From the NCBI GenBank assembly GCA_013399305.1, contig VXAI01000038.1, positions 3,733,113-3,797,112 on the forward strand: a stretch of 64,000 bases of DNA, read 5' to 3'. Below, piece by piece: positions 54,101 through 64,000 of the stretch (positions are counted from its first letter, which is position 1; the number at the start of each line of letters is the position of its first letter). Source of the stretch: Rostratula benghalensis (Eukaryota; Chordata; Aves; Charadriiformes; Rostratulidae). The position numbers were made by a program, and so were the translations under genes. The notes beneath the pieces were generated by a model, which searched no databases, was not told where the DNA came from, and was given only the letters and a program-made list of their open reading frames with translations.

Positions 54101-54699
54101 GTATGACTCTCTTCCCTAGGATTCATCTCATTAGGTCCAGCTTCCCTGAAGACACTTAAGAATTACACTTAGAGTTCTAAATCTTCTGCACCAATTTCTT
54201 CATTGACATAAGTCCCTCAGTATGGAAGAAGTTCTCTCAAGCAGCTAAAAAATGTTTTCAAAATATGTAAATCCAAAAAGAAAACACAAAGTGACAGTTA
54301 TTTAGCTTAAGAAAATTTTCTTCCTATTCAGCAGGCATTAAGATCAAGAGAAGCAGTGATTTCTACCAATAAAAATAACTTACAATTTTCAAGTGAGAGC
54401 ATAACTGTACACCCGGGTCTCAGGATTTTTTGAAAGTGCATTTGTAACTCTCACTCTCACCATTTATTCCAGCTTTATTGTTCCATTTTTGTAAAGCAGA
54501 TCATAATAGTAAAGATTTCTGCTTTACATCCAGAAATGAGAGAAGGAAGCAAAGAGAAACCTGAGAGGCAACACAGCACACAGAGGGCAGCACAGTTAAG
54601 TCAAATGACTGTGGTTTCATTCTTCCCCACCCTGCTGCAGAATGACTTGACCAAGCTACTTGAATGACTTTGAAACATGAATTTCTTCCCAGCACGCTC
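51104..54699. other. Non-coding single-copy DNA, no gene seen
   Basis: Open frames are at most 112 codons and unrecognised; no repeat recognised. Confidence 0.55.
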
Positions 54700-55530
54700 A
54701 GAGAATGGCCGAGGTTTGAAAGGAGGTCATCTTGTCCACCCTCCCTGCTCAAACACAGTCAACTAGAGCAGGTTGCCCAGGATTATGTCTGGACAGCTTG
54801 TGAATATCCCCATGGAAACTGTACAACCTCTCCGGGCAACTTGTGCCAGTGCTCCATCACCCCCACAGTGAAAACGTGTTTATTGATGTTCTGATGGAGC
54901 CTCATACGTTTGTGCCTGGATTGAGCCTGGCTCCATCTTTGCACCCTCCCTTCAATTATTTACATACATTGATGAGATTGCCCCCACCCCATCTTCTCCA
55001 GGCAGAGTCCCAGCTCTCTCAGTCTTTCCTTGCAGGAGATAGGCTCCAGTCCCTTAATCACCTTGGTGGCCCTTGCCAGATGGACTCTCTCCAGTAGTTC
55101 CTTAACTGTCTTGTACTAGGGAGCTCAGACCTGAATGCAGTACTCAAGGTGTGGTCTCACCAGTGCTGAGTAGAAGAGAAGGATTACCTCCTGGGACCTG
55201 CTGGCACCTCTCCTTCTGGTGCAGCCCAAGACACCATTAGCCTTCTTTGCTGCACCAGCACATTGCTGACTCGTGTTCAAATTGATGCCTACCAAAAGGC
55301 TTTTCTGCAAAGCTGCTTTCCAATCCACTGGCCTCCAGACTGCACTGGTGCACGGATTTATTCTGTCCCAGGTATAGGCCTTTGCATTGCCCTTGTTGAA
55401 CTGCATCAAGTACCTCTCAGCTAATTTCTCCAGCCTGTTGAGGTCCCTCTGGACTGGTAGCACTATCCTGTGCTCCATCAGCCACTTCTCCATCTGTTCC
55501 CAATTTCATCTTTTCAGAGAATGCGTTGTT
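54700..55530 (-). mobile_element. CR1 LINE, 5'-truncated
   Basis: Read on the plus strand this is the reverse complement of a CR1 3' portion. It begins with 3' UTR text (AAAGGAGGTCATCTTGTCCA, CCTCCCTGCTCAAACACAG), goes through AGCAGGTTGCCCAGGATTAT and CTCAAGGTGTGGTCTCACCA, and ends in coding sequence with CCAGCCTGTTGAGGTCCCTC. The extreme 3' 8-bp repeats are not evident at 54690-54700, so the tail has decayed or been lost. The right end near 55530 is approximate. It is clearly more diverged than the copy at 23490-24360 and differs in text, so it is probably another CR1 subfamily. Confidence 0.88.
55125..55493 (-). pseudogene. CR1 ORF2 C-terminal remnant
   Basis: The minus-strand frame keeps the family landmarks RDLNRLEKLAERYLMQFNKG near its start and [17 protein letters not shown] near its end, so the order agrees with CR1 reverse transcriptase. 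The middle (about residues 36-70) is poorly matched, which suggests compensating frameshifts. Only the post-polymerase part is present. Non-functional. Confidence 0.8.
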
Positions 55531-57885
55531 AAAACAAAGAAAGTTTTTTGTCTCATTGTGTGCTTGGATAAATGCAAGTCTTTTGCATATCTAACATATA
55601 CCTAACACATTCTGCTCTGTGAAACACAAGGCCAAAGGTGAAAAGAAATCTAGGAATATAAGTTAAGAAGTGACTGAACTAGAGATGTGTCAATTGACAG
55701 CTGAACCCATATTTCATACTGGGTAGAGTCAGCTGATCCTCATAAAGCGTACACAGTCTGAAAAACCTGTCCATAGCACACAGCATAAGACTCTGCTGAT
55801 AGTACAAGTGTCAAGACCAGATAAACTCTTTTTACCACATTCAGATGGTTCTATGAATAATCACCTGCTGCTTCTCATTGCTACACCTTCTCAACAAAAC
55901 CCCAAAACAAATCCTTAAGTGAACTTCTGTACATCCCCATTCCCAGAACGCAGAGCAGTTGTTGACATTCAGCTTACTCAGTGTTTGCCAGACAATGCAG
56001 TGGTGTAACACAGCAGAGAGGACCCAAGATAACACGATGGATCTTCAGGGGAATTCTTCAAAATGTGACACAAGTTTTGATTTCACTTCTTCAGAGTATA
56101 CAACTGAACTAACGGGGAATAGTATGTTGTTCAGTATTTACTGGACTGTTATCTTTATTTTCCTCTTTTATTCTTTTTGAGAATACACTTTTACTATATG
56201 CTGTCCTAGAAAGATGCATTTCACACGTACCTACAGACTGCTGTTTCCCACCTTGAAAATGCTATTTCTAGGTGCCAAAGAATTAAGCGGCATTTATAAG
56301 AAACTTGGATTTAGGTCTAGAATTGTGTCTGTAACTCGTTATGAGAACTTCTGCCCTCCACAGCTTTAACCTCACTACGGTTGTGCACAATTTTGAACCT
56401 TATAATGAGAGCTCACCTAGTATAGAGGACCTTGTTCCATATCTAAGGTAAGCTATGAACCAAACTGCCTCCATCTCTTTTCCCATGTTAAAACAGATCT
56501 GTTTTGAAACGAACAAGCTGCACTAGAGCAAAGCAAATTTCTGTCAGACTACCACTGTCTCTAACTTTTGCGGTTACTGCTTACAGAATTACACAGGGCC
56601 ACTATAATAAAATATTAATTCTTGGCAAGTCCCTACTACAAAACATCCAGAGATGGAGATGTTTCCTTGAGGGAGATAGTATTTCACCTCTGCACTTTTT
56701 GTTCCCATATTATTTTACTGTTCACAGCAGTCCCATAGATGTCAGAGCAAATGACTCAGCCCTTACACAATGATTGTTGATTGATTACAAAATCATTAAT
56801 CTGAGTCTTTTTTGCCAAAGATGCTGTGGTTTAAATATCAATTTTCAGTTTAGGTGAGCTTAAAGGTGCTTAAACAATTACATTCAGTTGGTCCTAATGG
56901 AAACAATCCTGAAGCATCTGCATTAAGAACATCAAGATATCAGAGAGTAAACTCTAAACGATTTAAGATAAATATAGCTATAACAGTTAATTACAATAAA
57001 CCTAAGCCAGCAAAAGGGGTAAGTGCCAAAGATCTGAGACAGTTATCATCCTACCCAGTAGAATGCCTTTATAATCAATAAGTACAGAGACCTGCTTAGA
57101 AATTAGAAAACAGCATTAGATATTGGGATTGTTTAACGTACCTACTATATAGCAACTTCTTTAAGAACACTTACAATTAAGGATCATACTTGTTTAACAG
57201 TTGAAACAAAACAAAACAAAAAAACACCAGCACCAAAAGAAACCCAATGTAAATTAAGTATCAATTAAATTTTCAAAGGGGCAATCTCTCCTCCTTAGGA
57301 AACATTATCTGTCCAACATAAAATATTCCACTTGACCTTCAAGCGTCCCTCCAAAGCAGAATACTTAATTTTTGATCTTTTGAATGAAAAAGTAAGGAAA
57401 CCAACATTCCCCTTTGACTAACTAAAATGAAAGACAATCTCCTTCGTTTCTAGTTTCCTTTTTCCAAACGTAGGACACTCAACCCTTATCACAGGATGCA
57501 ATCCCCATACCTTCATCTCTACAACCATTATAAAAAAGAGACTTTGCAATGGGGATTCTTAATATTTGTAGAAGTTATTATTGGTTATGTAAATAATGTA
57601 ATAATGAATTTCTATTGCAAAATGTAAAAATCTTCCACCCTCCGACTATCTGTTCTCACAACCAGTTTAAAAATACTCCACTTGAACACAGCCTAGGGTA
57701 TGAAGCAAACCAGTGGCAGAGTAGCAAACCTACTCAAGGCTGTTTTCATGCACTTTCTGCTACAAAAATTCTGCAGTGCTGCTTACATTACGTGCTATCT
57801 AACAAAATATCTTCAAGAGAAAGTAAACAACAAACAAAATCTGCTGCTGAGCATAGCAGCTCAAAGACTACAGATGTGGTAAGAG
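55531..57885. other. Non-coding DNA between two CR1 copies
   Basis: No recognised gene or repeat other than an A/C island near 57207-57240 (AACAAAACAAAACAAAAAAA). Confidence 0.55.
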
Positions 57886-58255
57886 GTTTCACAGAATCAC
57901 AGAATTGTCAGAGTTGGGACCTCTACAGATCCTCTAGTTCAACTCCCCTGCTAAAGCAGGGCTGCCCAGGGCACACTACTCAGGATGGCATTTGGCGCAT
58001 CTTGAAGGTCTCTAGAGAAGGGGACTCCACAACCTCCCCTGGGCAGCTTCTTCCAAGGCTCTGGCACCTTCACCCCGAAGAAGTTTTTCCTCATATTTGA
58101 ATACAACTTCTTATGTTCCAGCTTGTGTACATTTCCCCTCTTCCTGTCACTGGGAACCACTGAAAAGAGTCCAGCTCCACCTTCCTTCAACCCACCCTTC
58201 AGATACTTACAAGCATTCATAAGGTCTCCCCTCAGCCTTCTCCAAGCTCAAGAGC
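57886..58255 (-). mobile_element. CR1 LINE fragment, 3' end intact
   Basis: On the plus strand it opens with TTTCACAGAATCACAGAATT, the reverse complement of the CR1 3' tail repeats. It continues GGGACCTCTACAGATCCTCT, AGTTCAACTCCCCTGCTAAA, GGGGACTCCACAACCTCCCC and ends in coding-derived text (AAGGTCTCCCCTCAGCCTTC, TCC). The minus-strand frame 57951-58220 retains CR1 residues such as NACKYLKGG, GLFSVVPSDR and NMRKNFF. It is 5'-truncated at about 58255 and better preserved than the copy at 25757. Confidence 0.93.
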
Positions 58256-61200
58256 TACAGAATAGGGATGGTTGAGAAAGACAAATCTTTACTTACAGTA
58301 CAGAACACAGAGCAAATCAGTAAACAGAGTAATAAATAGCTTGCCGGCACATTACATGTCTTCCCTATCAAAGACATATAACAGGGACAAAAAAGAAGAG
58401 ATAATTTTGTCCTCAAAGTGAACTGTAACACCATACTTCACTGGAGCTTGTTTCTTACACACACAATTCTACTTCTGCAGCCAGGCCTAAACAATAGGTA
58501 AAAGCTATTGAGCTATTTTATTAAAATGCTACTCTTACAGTCTACTTTCTCTATTAACTTGCTGTTAATTAATTACTTCCAGTAAGCCTAATTACAACCA
58601 GATAAAGAAATGTTGTGCAAGTCTGTAAACACCGCTTGGTCAATTGAAGCTAATGGGTAGCGGAAACTAACCGAGCTTTCTAACACAACTACGTTCATAC
58701 ACAGCCTGCTCAACACGTTCAATAGTATAGCTTCAGGTTCCAGAGGAACCCTGAAACTTAACTGGGGAATTGGTGCCCGTAACAATCTACACATTTGTGG
58801 TTTTTTAGACTAACAGAGCAAACAATATTCTTACAACAGATTTGTTAATGAAACTTGCAGCAGCTATGTGATCAGTTCACAAGATTGTCCTAGAAACACT
58901 TTCTCAAGTAGAACAGAAAAAACTTGGGCTCGCTTAAGATGAAGTTTCACTCCAGGTTACCTGACACTCATGCTGATTAAATAAAAAAGTACGTCTAAAG
59001 GAAAAAAAACATTAAATATTTTCTTAAGTTTTCAAGACAGGAAGAAAAAACAATGAGCATCTGATTAGGAAACAATTTGGAGTTTGCAGTGGAAAACTAG
59101 TCTCCTTGGAAGCAGATTTCCATAAAGTTCCTGCTGCTTGAGATCCACCTCAGAGCTCCTTATCCACCTGAATTCCCATAGGCAAATGTAGCAGCAAGAG
59201 ACAAAACCTAAATGAGGGAAACAAGATAGAGAAACTATAAAGAAAGGGAACAAATACTAAGAGGATAAAGACAGTTTTCCTGAAGTACTCACAAAATAAG
59301 TATCACTAGATTTTTACTGCTTCTCTGAAGGTTCCCTGGCAGATGTCTCCTCATACATTTCTTCAACTATACATTTAATTATATTAATTCTCTATTCAAG
59401 ATCAAATTCAGTGAAGGTTACAAGCTTATAAATGCCTACTGAGAGGTCAATTGTACTCTCACAGTCAAGACAGCTCACGTTCCAGTCTCTTTTCTTTACT
59501 GGCTATTCCCTTCTTTATTCACTCTAGCATTTTTCTGAGTTCCTTAGGCCTATGAATATAATAACTCACACTATTCATTACTGTCTACTACTTTGCTTCG
59601 TACTCTTTATTAGATTTCAAACTACTGCTCTTCCAATGGCTTGACCCAGACCCACATGTACCATTTTAACTTTCCCTTTGGACAAGTTTAATATGCTTTA
59701 AAATCATGTTACAAAACAGATACTTCAATGTAACCTACATAATTACTTTCTGGTAGAGAAACACAGTTTCAGTTTTCCTCAAACTCACACATATCCTTAA
59801 GGAGTTCAGCTAAACAGAATTATTCTCAGTCTGAGAACTGCAATCACAGTTCTTTGTTAATCCCCAGTGTAAATTTATAAGTAGTCTCCCTGTCCAGGAA
59901 AATGTGTTATCGGTCCAACAATGTTTTCTCAATGCTAAACAGCTATAGGTACTGCTACTTGAAAAAGCACACAGTGTAAGTTGAATGTCAACTGACTAGT
60001 TTCCGTTTATCAAATCCATTTTCTTTCCCTAGCACATATACAGTTAAAACCTGAGGAATTATTCCATTTATGGCACTGTAGTAACATCCCTTTCCAACCT
60101 TTGTGGTGTGATACTTTAAGTCAATGTGGCAGTTCATGCTTCCCCATTAAAAATGACATTTTCCATTAATCAATAAGTCAATGAATTACTAATACATTTT
60201 TGATGCTGAACAAACATCAATGCCTCTATTGCAACAAAACCAAATACTTGGGTATTTGTTTAAGAGCCTACCCACAAGTACAGAAGCTAACGCTGACCAG
60301 TACCAGAGAGAGATGATCACAAAGAGTGCAAGAAGGTAACACATGCCTGGCATGTTTTCAGCTTTATGCCTTCCCCCATAGCCTATTTCTTTTTTTCTTA
60401 AGTTAAAACATTTTGCTGCAACAGTTCAAAACACAGTATCTGACCACTGCTAATGGGGCTACTGGAGCAGAGGGAGTCTGACAGGAAGCTATCTCAGCTT
60501 AAGTTTTCTCCCAGAAAGAAGTGCGTTGTTTCAATGGTTCTTTCAGGAAGGAAAAAAAAAAAAATAAAAGCCACCTCAAATTATTAGCTCTAATTGACTT
60601 AAGGTTGCATCATCAAATGTCCTGTATTACAATTGCTTGTTGCTGGCACTCTGCTTGCTCCCATGACAGTAACCAACTGGTACTTTTTGTGATTATGAAA
60701 CTTACTAATAAACACAACAGTTGAATCTTTAGATGTTAAACTACTTTTTCACAGATCGCTCAGTTCTGTTTTGAGTCTTGGCACATTTCCTCAAATCCAC
60801 CTTTGCTTACAAGTTATTATAACTATTTAGGAGCAGAACTTTTTCAAACAGTAGATGTGTAAACTGTCTTCTTGTTTACACCCTGTGAGAAGATTTTGAG
60901 GTTATTTTTCAATTGTTTAGATCTACTGTTTCATGTGTCTCATCACCACAGCCTTAAAAAGTCAGACAGTCTTCATGAGTCCTTTTGGAACTTCATTTGT
61001 CTTTTATCATCAAACGCCCATGATGCTTTATATACGTACGTATAAAATGTTTCATTTCTCCCCCTGAAAGTCTGTAATTGTCAGTACAGCAAATTCAGAA
61101 GTGGCTTGCAAAACAGTATTGTAGTCTTATTTTACAAACTACAGTAGGGATTTCATAGACCACTACGCATACAAATAGGCAGGATGAATACAATAATAAC

Positions 61201-64000
61201 ACTGATAAATTAAAGCAATTCTGAACCTGAGCTTTCTGTTCATCCTGCTTGAAAACTCATCTGCACATATGTCTATGCAAATACACCCTCCTCCACACAT
61301 GTACTTGCTTTGTACTAAAAGTCACAGATAAGAATGAAGAGAAGGGAAGGAACAGATTTTCTACTACGTGTATAGACATAACTTCAGTTTAGGGTACAGA
61401 AATCCACACTCGTTTACAGCAAACCGGTGCATGCAGGAAAGCAGTTTAGCTGTAGCAAGACAGTAATGAAAGATAAATTAGCTCATAAAGACTTCTTGAC
61501 TGCTACATTAAAAAAAGATAAACCAAACAAACTTCTAGTATCCAGCTAACCTTTTCAAGCTAGCTTGGATGCAGTTTACAATGTATACATTTCGCTAGTA
61601 TCTCTGTCCTAGGTTATTTCTGAAACGTAGGTTTCAGAAATTTACCGAGATTTACCTAGATTTACCGAGGGGAGCAGCATATATAGTATGGGTTGGGTTT
61701 TTTTTTCCCATTACCACAATGTCCTTCATTCTAAAGGACTGTTGTATTAATTCTCATGTAAAAAAGGCCCAAAAATCAAATCATACTAATGTGACCGTGT
61801 AACTATAGAACATTAGACACTGAAACAGATTCATGATTTTATAACACAAAGATTTCTGCTTCCTTCGTATTATGGCAACATCTACCTTTAAAAGTCTTTG
61901 TCACTTTTTGTTAAAGATAGAGGGGGGGGAAAAAGGAAAACATTCAAAGCCTTGAAAGTGTAAAGGAATAAACGAAGCTTTCTTTTTTTTAAAAAAACAC
62001 CATTTATTTTCATTCAATTTAACTAAAGGAGATGGAAACAGAAAAAGATCTTTCAGGCAGTAATAACTGTTCTTTAATATATTACAGTTCAGGCATGTTG
62101 AAGTTTCATTCTGCTCTTTTGAAAATAACTTGGGTAAACACAAGGAGAATGAGTACTACTGGGAAAATAGAGAACACCATTTCTGGTGTTGGCATATTCA
62201 AATTACCTCTAGGAGAAATTCAGCAGAATTACAGCATGGTATCAGCTACTCCAAAATATGGCAAAACTATACTAGCTTTCAGTTGAAGACAGAGGTTTTG
62301 TCTAACTTTTGATCAGGGGGTTAGAGAAATGTTGACAAGAAACCATCTTTGTTAGGAAGCTTTGGCTTCTTTGCTTTTTTAAGAGTAGATTAATGTGAAA
62401 CAAATAGGTGGAAGAAGTCATATGAGAGATGCACAGCAACAACGTAAGCCAGTGCAACTATCAAGCTACAACAGAGGCTAAAAAGATTAGCATTGCTAAG
62501 ATCTTAGATAATAGAGAGAGATACAAGTTCAAAAGGAATTGGTAAAAGGACTTGGGGACTCCAAAAGACAAGAACATTAGCCAGAAGAGCAGCTATCTAT
62601 TCATCTGGCATCAAGTTTTAACTCTCCACGAGCACTAGCCAAGTGCAGTATTTCCTTCCCCTATCCAGCTCACTATTTGGCTCACCATGCAAGCTGAACT
62701 TGACACACCCATTTTGGTTTACAATTTCTCTAGAGTCTTAAAAGTCTTACACCTTCTTGTGTGGACTATCCCAACCTAACAGTAACAAATGCCAAACTGT
62801 ATAAACTAACTTGCACAACTCAGATATCTTTCCCCAACCAAGTAAGTAGATCTGATGTGCAGAAGACATCCTGCTCTGCACTGCATTCTCTCCCCTTCTG
62901 CAGAAATCTGTAACTGAAATATCATTTTAGGTTGATATGACATGCAACATGAAGTACAGGACAAGTAATAAAAGACAAGTAGGAGGATGCCAGGTCCAGC
63001 TGAAACAATCAAGCCCAAATAACCATGAGTGATCTCTTAGTGATCTGTCCATCTGTCCATTAGCCATGCATCAGATCCCAGCACTTTAGTCTAAAGGAAA
63101 AAAAACTGGCCTAGATTCACTCCTCTAATGTTAAGCATGTACAAACTAAAAGTGCCTGCACAACCAGGGAGAAGAGTAACAGAGCAGAGTGGAGATGCGA
63201 AGACAGGACATTCTACAGCAGTGGTTTTAAGCTCTTATTCCTGGTCATGTTGCTATCCTCAACTTCATCTGGTCCTTTCTCCAGCCTAGACTCCAAATCC
63301 CAGCCCCACTTTCCTTACTTAGGTTCCTCACTCTGTCCAAAACAGAGTGTTCCACAGTCTTTTTGCCTTTCCTGTTCCTGATTTTACGAATCATATTTTA
63401 AGTCAGACACCTCTTTTCCAGCCAAGTCTTAGGGCTCCTCATTATCAACTGCCCCACAAATATGGCTCATCAATTCAGATGGTGCAATTTGTTATTCTTC
63501 AACATGCAACTAAGAATATTTACTTTGCAAGAAATATTGACTTTTTTGCCTTTATCATTGACAGAACTTTGTAAGAAGACAATACATTCTCAGTATCAAC
63601 ATAGCTTCAGACTCCTCACTACCCTTCGAAAAAGGCTCTCTCTCTCCTTCATTATAGTTGCACACTTGGGAAACAAAACAAAGACAAGAGAGATGCCTGT
63701 AGAGGAATGACCCGTGCTGCACAACATCTTTCAGATGAAGATCCTAGAGTCTAAGCAGACAGATATGCTTTATGTGAAGTACTTACATAAATGGGAGTAA
63801 GCAACCCACATGCTACAATTCACTGTAATTTTTATGCAAATACCTGCAAGTACATTCAACTGCTGTCTCTCTTCCTCTTCAGGAAAAGAACAGTCTAAGA
63901 GGAGTCACTGAAATGGTTTAGTCCAGTTTCAGGTTTGAACTGACAGCAACATAGAACACAATAACCTGTAGGGCTTTCATATCCACATACTCAGTTTTAA
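58256..64000. other. Non-coding single-copy DNA, no gene seen
   Basis: Open frames are at most 84 codons and unrecognised. No interspersed repeat was recognised. Short palindromes occur at 61033-61046 (TATACGTACGTATA) and 61556-61567 (CAAGCTAGCTTG). Confidence 0.55.
61616..61670 (+). repeat. 11-bp hairpin followed by a 10-bp tandem repeat
   Basis: The arm ATTTCTGAAAC (61616-61626) and its exact complement (61631-61641) flank a 4-base loop GTAG. The right arm runs straight into three tandem decamers, TTTACCGAGA, TTTACCTAGA and TTTACCGAGG (61641-61670). Function unknown. Confidence 0.85.

Noticed and set aside
57615..58100. 161-codon plus-strand open frame
   Set aside because: Its second half reads the antisense of the CR1 copy at 57886-58255; the first half has no recognised content.

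Overview
This window looks like non-coding DNA from a bird nuclear genome. It is AT-rich, has no long open reading frames, and its recognisable interspersed repeats are mostly CR1 LINE fragments, all 5'-truncated. There is also one solo LTR of an avian endogenous-retrovirus type and one small, old L2-like LINE relic. This mix of many short CR1 pieces, very little else, and no Alu- or L1-like material is typical of birds. I cannot name the species. The LTR resembles a family I know from neoavian genomes, but that rests on memory and not on a search.

I found no convincing protein-coding gene, tRNA, rRNA, CRISPR array or operon. The longest open frames that are not CR1 or N runs (178 and 172 codons) look like chance frames, except for about 40 residues of the 178-codon frame that resemble a LINE reverse transcriptase. 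The window is therefore most likely a large intron or an intergenic stretch. It has one 886-bp assembly gap (24768-25653) and one ambiguous base (51065).

Layout. 1-5160: single-copy DNA with two strong palindromic structures and a CR1 3' end. 5161-23489: long single-copy stretch with microsatellites, a TG-rich alternating tract, a spaced direct repeat and some AT-rich segments that could be conserved non-coding elements. 23490-28933: the CR1-rich segment (four copies plus the gap). 28934-39611: single-copy DNA with a 39-bp palindrome, the solo LTR and the L2-like relic. 39612-54699: single-copy DNA with A-rich tracts and a G-rich tract at 51049-51103. 54700-58255: two minus-strand CR1 copies. 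58256-64000: single-copy DNA with a hairpin joined to a 10-bp tandem repeat.

No new biological system can be supported here. The points most worth following up are the near-perfect palindromes, the solo LTR, the relatively fresh CR1 copy and a few segments that may be under constraint. Every one of these needs comparative or expression data.
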